In this document: positions 54,465-64,000 of the stretch, piece after piece
How the letters are laid out: every line of letters starts with the position of its first letter
How positions within the stretch are numbered: the stretch's first letter is position 1
Origin: Sorghum bicolor
Lineage: Eukaryota > Streptophyta > Magnoliopsida > Poales > Poaceae
Assembly (NCBI RefSeq): GCF_000003195.3
Contig: NC_012871.2
Span: 13,061,022 to 13,125,021 of the forward strand
DNA: 64,000 nucleotides
Reading direction: 5' to 3'
Position numbers and translations under genes: made by a program
The notes under the pieces: model-generated
Databases searched by the model: none
The model's input: only the letters and a program-made list of their open reading frames with translations
What the model was told of the DNA's origin: nothing

Positions 54465-55420
54465 TCACTTTGAGGTCGTAGCACTAAAGGCCCAGGACAC
54501 CTTCACCCATTGCAGTGGGCCCACTTTAGTTTCCAAATCCAGAAAAGCATGTCGACGGTTGTCGTCTAGGGTAAGATTGAGCACCTGCATGAACACCTCA
54601 TCTCCCTCTTTGTAACCATCTTCCCGCAAAATCTGCTTCACTTGGGCACTCTCCTCCCGGTAAGTGTCCTTGCACTTCTTGTGCCGCTTCTGCTCACGCA
54701 TCACCGATCTCTTGATCATGTTGTTTAGGTTGTCAAGGGTTTTATCAATGGAATGATTCCTACTACTCTTCTTGTAGGGACTATTGACGGAATGGTCCCT
54801 AGTCAATCTTTTAGATGACTGACCACCACTATGTTGATGTAGGGGATCGGCTGACATGTTTTTAGGAGTACGAGAGCTATCACTTGGGGGTCTCCTCAGG
54901 TTCATGGCCTCTGGCAACAAACAACTCACCTTTGTCACCTGGGGTGCATCCCAAAATATTGACCAGGAGCTCACGGCATTGTGGAGTTTGAACATCTCAG
55001 TTCCCTTTTGGCTACTTTCCTGCACGTGATACAGTGTGTGTCATGTTAGTAGTGAGTGTGTGAGAACTTATCTGGTTAGACAAGAGTCTAGGAAAAAGTT
55101 TCAATTAGTACCCCTGGTCCATCTGCAAGCCAAGAGGGATCAACGGCCATATCACCAGTTAAAGGGTCATGGCCTAGGCCAGTATGGGTCAAACCACTAC
55201 AAAAATTGAAGTACGCCCTTTTTAGGTCATGGTATTTCTTCTGGAGCGCCTTCTTGGGATACCCATGTTGTGTGGTACTGTTGAACTCACACACAATGTT
55301 GCTCCAGCCGATATTGGAGGGCGAGTTATGTCCCCAGTGACATTGGTCTTTCTGTTTCTGGACTAGGTCAAGCAACAAGGCGGTTGTTCGGCCATCCCAG
55401 TTGGCTCGTTGAGTGTCCAT
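54465..55420 (-). CDS. Harbinger-associated Myb/SANT-like DNA-binding protein
   Basis: Two exons on minus: 55420-55112 and 55019-54465 (donor GTACTA after GGACCAGGG; acceptor ATCACGTGCAG), phase 0, about 287 aa. Exon 1 has the Myb/SANT-like domain: RANWDGRTTALLLDLVQKQK, IGWSNIVCEFN, KKALQKKYHDLKRAYFNF and DPSWLADGPG. Exon 2 has a Ser/Arg-rich linker (KRLTRDHSVNSPYKKSSRNH) and a charged helix (VMREQKRHKKCKDTY). In Harbinger elements this protein helps bring transposase to the ends and into the nucleus. The frame opens a further 21 codons upstream (to 55483); the ATG at 55420 is chosen next to the domain. No break seen, unlike its transposase partner. Confidence 0.75.
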
Positions 55421-56878
55421 CTGATCCAATGTACGAAATTCCAACAAATTGTTTGAATGGTTGTAAGGGATAATGGGAGACAAGATAGTACTAGAAGCTA
55501 GTGAAATAGGGGACTTGCCTTTGCAAAACGCTTGCGGTGTTTGGAACAGAGGTCGAACTGCCTGGCTTCAGGTAGTGAAACAGGACGACACGTCAGCGGC
55601 ATACCTGAGGCAACAGACAACAACAAAGGCACTAGTGTTAGAACTAGGAAGTAGAAATAAAGGCAACATAGATTCACATTGAACTTCTTTAATTACAGTT
55701 TGAATCAGACAATACGGTATAGAAACGAAGACCTCAAAATGCTTATGCTTAATAAATGGGTACAAGTTTGAGTTGCATAGTGGCGGTCTAATTAGATAGG
55801 TAGCACATGTGAGAAACAAGCCATCTAGGCAAGTCTTAGCAATCAAAAATGGTGTGGCAACGATTGATAGCCACATCCAGATATCACCATGTCCTCAGCA
55901 AAGTACATCATGGTAAGATAATAAGATTGTGTTGAACTCATCCTTGAAATAGAAAAAGACATACTCATTTGCGTCAACAAATTTAAATTATTTGGTTGGG
56001 AAAAAAGTTTGCTTGATGAATTGCTCATGTAGAACACTATTAGTTTTAGATTAGATGAAAAGGAAGTATACCTTCCTGCCTTTTGTACCAACTACAACTA
56101 GGAGGCTAGCTAAAACTCAATTTTGTTTCATGTGATTTCTGGCACTATCATCGTCCCATTTGATTGATTTCAGTGAATCTGCCCGCCCCAAACTACTCCC
56201 ATGTTGTAGAGTGGAATGTTTCAGTGGCATGAGGTTAGCAGCGTGTGAGCTATGATGCTACTGCTATAGTTCGTGTGTCGCCCTACTACCTAGCACAAAA
56301 GGAACCTAGGAAGAATGATGACTGAGAAGGATTAGAACATACCATGGGTGAAGCCCCGTTTTAGTGAACCGGGGAGTCAGAACCGGAGGTGAATATGGCA
56401 GATCTGGTCGCCTGGAAGGCCGTGCAGTCGGCCTAGCGCTAGGGTCGAAGTAGTTTTGGATGGGGGACGGGGAAACCTAGATAAGGAGGAAGGGGGGTTA
56501 GATCCGACAAGGAGATGCTATGGCGGCAAGGGATCTGGTGCCCAACCTTTCGTTGGGGGCAGTCGGAGCCGGTGGAGGAGGGTTGTAGGAGAGAGACGGC
56601 CGTCACTGTGTTGAGGCGATGGCTGGTGTCGGTCGGCGTGATGCCATAGAGATGTGTGTGGCGTGTACTCCGTTGTCTGTCGTTTAGGCATGGCGCAAAG
56701 GGGAGCGAAGTGGAGGGAGCGCTGAGCGAAGTGGAGGGAGGGAGCGCTGCGCGAAGGGGGGGGAGGCAGAGCCTAGGGTTGGGAGGTGTTATACTCCAAC
56801 CGTTCAACGGAGGATGGGCTGCAGAACGGCTGGGCTGATCAGCCCAGCCCATCAGCCCAGCAAGCTCTCCCGAACAGG

Positions 56879-58019
56879 TTGTTTAATTTCGGTTAAATGT
56901 ATGTTTGTGTTGTGGTAAAGTTCCTCGGGTAGCTGTTTTCTCCTGTATTGCTTGTTCCACTCAGTTATCCTTCTTCCTTGTATGGAATTTATGGACAAGC
57001 CATAAGTAGGCCATTTTAAGTAGGTTTGTGTTCACAACATATTTTGTTCGGATACTTCGAGTTTTGCCATTCAGCTCGCTGTCACAAATCAACAAGGACT
57101 GAGCATTGAACTGTAGTGTCGAGGCAATATGTTGACCACATACTCCCCTTCAATGCTTGGGTTATACTGTGCCCATGGATACAAGTGGTAAAGTTCCTCG
57201 GGTAGCTGTTTTCTCATGTATTGCTTGTTCCACTCAATGCTTGAGAATATACAACCCAACAACCCAATTCAGCGAACGAAAATGAGAACTACAATGCAAA
57301 CAAAGAGAACTCTCAGAAAATATTTTTTTTGTCTTTACTCTTAGAAATGTTGAGATGGAGCTTACATCCTCCCTCATAACCCTTCTTTCTCTGGTCGGAG
57401 CAACATCAGAAAAGAGCAGTTTTGGCAGAATTATATGGCATGATCATTAAATCCTATTACGATATTTTGCTGTCGCTGAAGTGGATTTGTTGGGGTGCAA
57501 CGGCGCAAACGCCAGGGAGGGCAGGCATAGAGCCACGGTGTTGGGTGCTGCCACCGTCCACAGAGAAGGAAGAGATCACGAGGAAGGTGTTCGGAGAAAG
57601 AGAGAAGAAAAGGAACGAGAGAAGTAGGAGAGAAGAAAAGATAGGAATATCATGGACATTTCATCATTTCTATATGCTATTTTGAGTTATTTAGAAAAGT
57701 TTTCACGAAAACAATTTCAGCTCTATGAGTGAAGTTGCTCTTGGAGAAAAGGTTGAAAAAACCCTACTCCACTTGTGAAAACAAAGCTATATCAATCAGA
57801 GCCTTATTTTGGTATATGAAACGGAAATGATAACCCAAGTATCATGTGGATATTTGGTTTTGTGCATTTCTTGAGACATATATTTTAATGACTACTAAGA
57901 TTACCACTTTGATAATGTTGACTAATATAGATGGTGACACGGTTAATCAGGACATTCAGGTGTAGTTCCACCCTCACATTTAATATTGCCATTTTCACAG
58001 ATAAATGACCTAAACCTAA
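56879..58019. other. Intergenic with a 54-bp direct repeat
   Basis: GGTAAAGTTCCTCGGGTAGC and the following 34 bp occur at about 56915 and again at about 57187, differing by one base. No gene is supported; the frame at 57422-57685 has no domain. Confidence 0.55.
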
Positions 58020-58264
58020 AGCCTTGTTTAGATCCAAATTTTTTTTTTGGATTTTTACACTATAGCACCTTCGTTTTTATTTGACAAACATTATCCAATT
58101 ATGGAGTAACTAGGTTTAAAAGATTCGTCTAGCAATTTACAGGCAAACTGTGTAATTAGTTTTTGTTTTCATCTATATTTAATGCTCTATGCATATGCTG
58201 CAAGATTCGATGTGACGGAGAATCTTAAAAAGTTTTTGTTTTTTGGGATAAACTAAACAAGGCC
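58020..58264 (+). mobile_element. Tourist-like MITE, GGCCTTGTTTAGTTC family
   Basis: 245 bp, AGCCTTGTTTAGATCC to AACTAAACAAGGCC, with TAA at 58017-58019 and 58265-58267. Confidence 0.9.
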
Positions 58265-58370
58265 TAAAGATACTGACGAGTTCCATCTAATCACCACCTA
58301 CCAATCCATCACTTAAAGTGAAATCTTTGGTGGAAAGATTTTTTTTGCGACAAGAGGGATTCATTCAATA

Positions 58371-58850
58371 TCAAATACTGGGATTACAATCAGAGATTAG
58401 TAGCGACGCTACACATGCCGGAACTAGATGCCACCACCCGACTTGTGTATTGCTCGAAACCTGTTTGGCTAGTGTATGAGCTACCATACTGATGAAAGAA
58501 AACTTAAACTCTTGAAAGAATAAGCTCAAATCCTGAATTTCCCTCAGAATAGGCATCACACTTGATCGTTGGCTATCCCCAGCTTGCCAAAGCTTTACCA
58601 GTTCGTGACAGTCAGACTCCAGCCACATTCGTTGGGCACCAACCTGCCTCGCCATCAATAAACCATCTCTACACACCGTGGACTCCATGGATAAAGCATC
58701 CAATCAACTAACATACCACTTAGCGCCACCTCTGACGAAGGCACCTGCATCATCACGTAAGACTAATCAAGTAGCCCCTTTCCACTGCTGCTCATAAAAG
58801 GCTCCATCAACGTTGCATTTGAGCCATCCTGCAGGCGGTACCTCCCATTT
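58371..58850 (-). pseudogene. RNase H-like (RVT_3) relic, probably from a non-LTR retroelement
   Basis: Reading on minus: WEVPPAGWLKCNVDGAFYEQ, then a TGA, LVLRDDAGAFVRGGAKWYVS, a second TGA, then LDALSMESTVCRDGLLMARQ, RMWLESDCHELVKLWQAG and a C-terminal segment with VAHTLAKQ. The order D(G)...E...D(C) is the RNase H pattern of the RVT_3 domains of plant LINE-type elements and LINE-derived host genes. The two stops are in the frame. No RT domain is next to it. Confidence 0.7.
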
Positions 58851-58884
58851 TTGTTTGGGGATATCAGCTTTGCTCTCAACCGGC

Positions 58885-59095
58885 GGTTTCGGTGGACAGA
58901 TATGCATGTTCTCGAGGTTATCTGAATTTGTACTACAACATTTCTTCTTATGGATTCATCATTGTATAAATATTATTTGAAATCCTGCAACAAAAGTTGC
59001 ACAATACATATTGTTCAGGTCCGAACTTTAGAGGCTATAGTATAACCTTTTTCCATGCCTGTCCGGTAGAACCGAATTTCGCCGAGAACCGACCT
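58885..59095. other. 3' flank of the P450 gene
   Basis: Presumed 3' UTR and flank. Nothing else recognised. Confidence 0.35.
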
Positions 59096-62000
59096 TCACA
59101 CACCCCACGGCTTGGCTATAGCTTTGAGCGGGGTAGCCATGGTCATCGTCAACCCCAGACTCTCGGACATGTCCACGCCATTCTCCGTCGCCTCCCGCTG
59201 GAGCGCCCAGTCGAACCGGAGCAGCAGCGAGCCGAGCATGGCGTGCAGCATCCTGGCGGCGAGCGGCAGGCCGAGGCAGGCGCGGCGGCCGGCGCTGAAC
59301 GGGATGAACTCGAACTCCGTCGTGCCCACGAAGCCTGTCTCCTCGTGCCGCGGCTGCAGGAACCGCTCCGGCACGAACCTGTCGGGCTCCGGCCACTCCC
59401 CGGCGTCGCGGTGCACCGCCCAGAGGTTGACGAGCACGGTGCAGCCCTTGGGCACGGCGTGGCCATGGATCTCCACCGCCTGCTCAGCCTCGTTGGGCAC
59501 CAGCGGCACCACCGGGTGCAGCCGGAGCGTCTCCCTGATGGCTGCCCGGAGGTAGGGGAGACGGCCGACGTCGGAGTGCTCCACGTTCGGCTTGGACCCG
59601 AGAACGCTCCGGAGCTCTTGCTGTATCTTCCGCAGGGTGTCTGGGTGCTGCAGGAGCTCCGCCATTGCCCACTCGATCGTGCTTGATATTGTATCCACAG
59701 TCGCCAGAAATATGTCCTGTGTATGTAGTATTATATTTAGTAGCTATATGTCAAAAAAAGGGACTTGCAAAAATTCAAGTACCTGAATTGTAGCTTTTTT
59801 TAGATGACGGTTATTGCATATATCATATTAAATCTATAGCTTTAGTTTTTTGTAATTTATCTTTGCATAATCTGTAATTTTCGGTGCTGAAAATAAAAGA
59901 TCGATTACACAAAACCATAAACTTAACAAAAAATTGTTAGACATAATATTATATCTAGATGCACGGACAAAATTAATATATCAAAAAAGTTTAAAGTGAC
60001 TTGTAATTTAGAATGGAACGAGTATTATTAGCTAGTAATTTTTAGTGTTAATGGATGTAAAAAAACACCCTTATATACTAAAAGAAACTAGTAGCTATCT
60101 TTGGGCGATGATTCTTCAGATTGGATGGAGAATCTCAATCCTACTGTAATATGGAGGTCCCATGTTTTCATTTTCCTTCTGATGAACGAATTAATCGTGG
60201 CCTTCTCCATCCACGTACGTTACCATTAATTACCAGTTCCATCAAGATGTCATTGCCAGTGTCCCCGCAACAGGTTCGTCAGCAATGCTACCCACGGCAG
60301 ACTGATTAATCACACCCCCAATCATTTACATTTGCTGCTCCCTGATGCTAACCCCAGCGCGCGGCCGGGGCAGTGCGTGACCCGCAGGTCTCAGGTCCGG
60401 TGCCACCGTACCACCGGCGACGACCCCGACATGACAACATTGCCACCACGGCACCACCGCCGTCTCATCGGACGACACTGGCTAGATCACAAATCCCCTC
60501 ATCAGTATACGATCGAGACTATCTCTCTAAGACTCTTTTAATAGTAAAAATTATTTTTTACCTATCTTTGTACCTCTCCCGGCCAACAGCTCTAATAGTC
60601 ATACTCGATCTTCATTTTTGGCTAACAAGAAAAATAGAATATATAGGATGACTATATCTGAAGATCTAGTTAAAAAGACTATTGGAGGGTATTTTTATAC
60701 TAAAATCTTAATACATGTAAATGATGAAAGATATAAATAGTCTTTTAGAGATGCTCTAAGATATTTTTCTTTCTCAAAGAAAAAAATATTTAAATATTAA
60801 AATAATTCGACAAAGGGGGAAAACAATCCTGGCAGTCAGGACACAGGAGATCCGACGAAGATCAGCACCTAATTAATACGTTGAAAATCTGGAGTATACA
60901 AAAAAGTTTCCACGTACCTAATTAATGCGAAGAATCAGTACTCGAAACATTTTTCCCTTGTGCGCGGATCATTGTCTCACATCTGAACACGAGAGCGCTT
61001 CAATTCTCTTAGTTTAGAAGAGTATTGCACACTAACAGTCCTTAATTAAACTATTGCATCATTCTCGTCAGCTACTCAAACTTTGAAATACTCCCTCCGT
61101 CCCTAAATACTGCTATTTTTAGGAGAAAATTTTGTCCACAAATACTGTTATTTCTATTAGCATACTCAGTCCACCAGCCCATTTAATTTCTCTTTGGACC
61201 TTCCGTAGTCCACCAGCTTATTTAATTTCTTCTAGGGAGTAGTACTTTGGCGCATGGTAATTGTTTGAGCCTGTTTAGTTGGCATTAAATGCAGCTCGTT
61301 AGAACTAGAGAGTCATGGCTTAACGTGCATGATTAAATGGTGGAACCTAAATTAATTGAGGGTAGAATGGTCTTTTGTTTGCCACACTAATCTGTCTAAA
61401 ATCTGCTAGAAATAGCAGTATTTGGGGACGGAGGGAGTAACAGATTTAGGCCTCCAAACTAATTAATAAATGTTCAATTCTAGTTATCCAAGTCTTAGTT
61501 GATGTGGCTCTTTAGGGAAAAAAAAAAAGATTCTATGCATACAGTACAGCGTGAGCCGAGCCGAGTGAACATGCTGGAGCCGAGTGGGAGCCAAGCTGAA
61601 TCACGGGTGGGCAGGGATGAGGACAAAGGTCGATTTCTCTTGGGCCTCATGTGGTCGAAATCGGTCGAAAAACTTCTAAATTATTTTCTATTTTTATATT
61701 TAAAATATGAAAACGAAAACAGTAAAGTCGGACACGAAAACAAACGCGAACTTACGAAATATCGAGAATTCCAAAAACGAACTAATTCGAGCGGATTTAC
61801 GTCGAACACGGTTGATATACGAAAATTCTATATGAAATACCGATATGTAGTACCAAGTGTATAACTAAGTATATACACGATCAAGTTTAAGTGCATATAA
61901 TAATTTAAAAGTGCATAATCCTTGGTCTTAGATATTTAATACAATAGCCCACACATAAAAGTAAGTCCAGAACAAGTAATTAATAGCTAGCATGAACACA

Positions 62001-64000
62001 ACTAACCACGAGTAGAAAGAACGCAGATGCATGGTGAGTAGTCTGTAACCATTCGGTTGACTAAATTCAGTTTAAACCAAATTTTTTGAATTCGAAATAT
62101 TTTAAATTAAAAGTAGAAAAGTAGAAAACGGTCAAAAAATGTGTAAACCGTTTTATACTTTTATATTTGAAATATGAAATATCTAAAATACGAAAGCAAA
62201 AACGGTAAAGTCAGACAAGAAAATATGAATTCGATCGGATCAAATATAAAAAGCGATTCGGTTCGGTTCGAAATATTTCTATTCCGTTTTCATTCTAAAA
62301 TGTGGCACAGTGGCAGTCAATAGGAGCATATATGCTGGAAGCTAATCCCTCCATTCTCATTGAGGCCTTATTTAGTTCTGAAAAATTTAGTAAAATTTTT
62401 TTAGATTCTCCGTCACATCGAATCTTGTGACACATACATGAAGTATTAAATATAGATAAAAGAAAGAACTAATTGCACAGTTGATCTGTAATTTGCGAGA
62501 TAAATCTTTTAAGTCTAGTTAGTCCATAATCGAACAATATTTGTCAAATACAAATGAAAGTGCTACAGTGTCCATCTTACAAAAAAATTTAGAACTAAAC
62601 AAGGCTTGAAAGTGTTGTTTTGACTTTCAGATTTCTTATTTTACCATTCGTCTTATTTATTTTTTATGTAAATAGTAAAATAAATAAATTATTGTTAAGA
62701 CATTTTTATTGATAATCAAATCATAACCAAATAAATAATATTTATATAAAAATTTTAAATAAGCCGAGCGGTCAAACAAAAAGTTTAAAAGTAAAAAAGA
62801 ACGTTTTCAATGGAACGTATAAATTTTAAATAGAACGTTTTCAAGCCGAGCTGAAAACTGACGACACATGGGTCCACAACCAGGGGCGGATGTACCAGGA
62901 GGGCTGCACTGTTGATCATGGAGCCCCCTAAACCCCTACGATATTTTTTTTCTCTATGGCTACCTATGAAAGGTGAGTTTCAAGATAGCTCTATGCAGCA
63001 ACTTGGGCCACGTAATGGGCTTTTTTTTTTTCTCTATCAAACTCTCACCAGGCCTGGCCTTTTCTTTAGCCAAACAAAACTCAGTCTAGTTGAGCCCCTC
63101 CTACAATTATTTTCTGGATCCGCCACTGACCACAACCTATAGTCGTAGGTTGGTCCATAAACTATTCTGCCTATAGATAATAAGAATTATTACTACACAC
63201 TCCCTCTATCTTAAATTATAAGTTATATTAAGAATTATTTTAAAGAGTTTTATGATACGAGCTACGTATCATTAGATTCTGCATTAATCATATTATATAT
63301 TTTCATAGTATACTTATTTGATAATATAAATCTTTGTAATTTTTATCAAACTTAAGATACTTTTACTCTTTAAAATTTTTAAAATGACTTATAATTTGAA
63401 AAAGTGAGAGTATAGTTTAGCGTCTTAATTTGTGTGTAAAGTACATGGACGTGTTGTTTTTTGAAACTGTAGGGTGCAAATATATATAGGGCGCGTGAGC
63501 GTTTGGTGCTGACCGTGAGAAATGTTCTCATCACATCTCTGTTGACGCTGATCGTCACGCCGTCGTCCTTCCCTTGCTCCAACGACATGTCGAGCATCAC
63601 GTCCAAAAGGTCCTTCGTCTCGCACGAGCTGACAGTACCGCCGCCGCCAGCACCAGCAGCTTCCCGCCGGTCCCGCGTCCGGCGCTCGATCTCCTCGTCG
63701 ACCAGCCTGTAAACCAACGCCACCCGTCTCGCGAAGCCGCGCCGCACGCCCTGGAGGTCGGCCGCGGCGAGCGCCGGGAAGAAGTCCGACACGTTGGGCT
63801 TCAGGGACAGCGCCACGGCCTCCCGCGCGGCGTCGTGCAGCGCCCGCGCCGCCGCGTCGTCTAGCCCCGCCGAGAACATGGCGCGCCACTGCAGCTCCAT
63901 CATCGCCGCGAACGCCGCGTGCACGACCTCAACCACCGGCGCTTCCGCCTCCGCCGCCTCCGCCGCCGCAGAAAGCTCAGACACGCGGCGGACGAGGTCG
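59096..64000 (-). CDS. Cytochrome P450, CYP76-like, 5' end outside the window
   Basis: Two exons on minus: 63999-63514 (162 codons, continues beyond the window) and 59716-59096 (206 aa plus stop), phase 0, donor ACG/GTCAGC and acceptor CATACACAG. That is the single-intron position of A-type plant P450s. The upstream exon encodes the helix region to VNRDVMRTFLT, including FFPALAAADLQGVRRGFARR. The downstream exon starts at the I helix (DIFLATVDTISSTIEWAMAE), then ETLRLHP (ExxR), WPEPDRFVPERF (PERF) and FIPFSAGRRACLG (heme-Cys loop). About 130 N-terminal residues, including the membrane anchor, lie outside. CYP76s oxidise terpenoids and related small molecules on the ER; the substrate cannot be told. 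The I-helix AGxDT motif reads ATVDT here. The 3.8-kb intron is full of MITEs. Confidence 0.88.
61091..61437. mobile_element. Stowaway MITE
   Basis: CTCCCTCCGTCCCTAAATAC at the left and GTATTTGGGGACGGAGGGAG at the right, 347 bp, with TA duplicated at 61089-61090 and 61438-61439. CTCCCTCCGT and TA are the Stowaway signature. Confidence 0.95.
62364..62606 (-). mobile_element. Tourist-like MITE, GGCCTTGTTTAGTTC family (inverted)
   Basis: 243 bp from GGCCTTATTTAGTTCTG to AGAACTAAACAAGGCT, flanked by TGA at 62361-62363 and 62607-62609. Opposite orientation to 51501-51743. Confidence 0.9.
62881..63128. mobile_element. hAT-like MITE
   Basis: CAGGGGCGGAT at the left, ATCCGCCACTG at the right, 248 bp. 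Flanks TCCACAAC and ACCACAAC match at 7 of 8 bases, as an aged 8-bp duplication. Confidence 0.75.
63200..63410. mobile_element. Degenerate Stowaway-like MITE
   Basis: CTCCCTCTATCTTAAATTAT at the left; ACTTATAATTTGAAAAAGTGAGAG then TA at the right. Imperfect inverted ends of the common grass Stowaway type. Confidence 0.65.

Larger units (their letters stand above)
51804..56878 (-). mobile_element. PIF/Harbinger DNA transposon
   Basis: Imperfect inverted ends CCTGTTCAGGAGAGC (51804) and GCTCTCCCGAACAGG (to 56878), followed on both sides by GGCTTGCTGG/CCAGCAAGC-type subterminal sequence. It contains the two genes that define the superfamily, a DDE_Tnp_4 transposase and a Myb/SANT-like protein, both on minus. 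Target duplication not clear (TCA/TTG at the edges). About 5.1 kb. The GC-rich 56,440-56,850 end is probably the promoter side. Confidence 0.82.
59717..63513 (-). other. 3.8-kb intron of the P450 gene
   Basis: Contains a Stowaway MITE, a Tourist-like MITE, an hAT MITE and a Stowaway-like MITE (listed separately). Also a partial Stowaway-like end (ACTTGTAATTTAGAATGGAA) near 59,998 and a possible small element with AGACTATC.../...AGATGCTCT ends at about 60,510-60,760. No gene is seen in it. Confidence 0.8.

Noticed and set aside
59112..59686. Plus-strand and other minus-strand frames over the P450 exon (also 63425-63889)
   Set aside because: GC-rich shadows of the real P450 frames, which carry ExxR, PERF and the heme loop.
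61680..62300. Possible second hAT MITE (ACGAAAACAAACGCGAACTTACG-type words)
   Set aside because: Similar word style to 37093-37368, but I could not find paired termini or an 8-bp duplication.
63379..63513. Extension of the P450 upstream exon to the stop at 63379
   Set aside because: Residues after RTFLT lose all P450 similarity, and a GT lies exactly where the phase-0 intron is expected.

Overview
The window is nuclear DNA of a panicoid grass, most likely Sorghum or a close relative. This rests on spliced GT-AG genes with GC-rich exons in an AT-rich background, dense Tourist/Stowaway/hAT MITEs, CACTA elements, a Tat-lineage Ty3/gypsy element with an antisense gene, and PIF/Harbinger. The species is inferred from repeat style, not proven. 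There are two 100-base runs of N (2362-2461 and 3477-3576). I saw no operon, CRISPR array or other bacterial feature. I did no systematic tRNA or miRNA scan.

Layout. 1-2697: right part of a CACTA element with a broken En/Spm-type gene. 4248-6193: three-exon gene whose ends resemble the N-terminus and tail coiled coil of class VIII myosin, without a motor. 6640-9173: decayed CACTA-like DNA holding a 59-copy ATATC array. 9361-9480: orphan GRF zinc-finger remnant. 9600-14960: AT-rich intergenic DNA with a diverged tandem array and MITEs. 14961-16604 (-): F-box/FBD gene. 17937-36664: three-level nest of LTR retrotransposons. 37093-37368: hAT MITE. 37501-45848: a Tourist MITE split by an 8.1-kb CACTA element that itself contains a solo LTR. 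46116-47176: foldback element. 47609-49273 (+): second F-box/FBD gene, paralogous to the first. 51122-51743: two MITEs. 51804-56878 (-): PIF/Harbinger element with a decayed transposase and an open Myb/SANT gene. 58371-58850 (-): RNase H-like relic. 59096-64000 (-): cytochrome P450 (CYP76-like) cut by the right window edge, with a 3.8-kb MITE-filled intron.

The clearest story is the nest. A short gag-only LTR element (18318-36664, target duplication CACGT) was hit in its 5' LTR by a Tat gypsy element (18711-35240, minus strand, duplication ACCGT). The gypsy's antisense gene was then hit by a second member of the first family (24058-26588, duplication GGATG). LTR divergence counted by eye is about 4.4%, 2.2% and 1.5% from outermost to innermost, which agrees with the nesting order. 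A second dated stack is solo LTR in CACTA in Tourist MITE (duplications CCTCC and AAC).

Probable host genes are the myosin-tail-like gene, the two F-box/FBD genes and the P450. The Myb/SANT gene is intact but belongs to the Harbinger element. Every retrotransposon or transposase gene seen is broken, mostly by single-base nonsense changes of the C-to-T/G-to-A type plus a few frameshifts.
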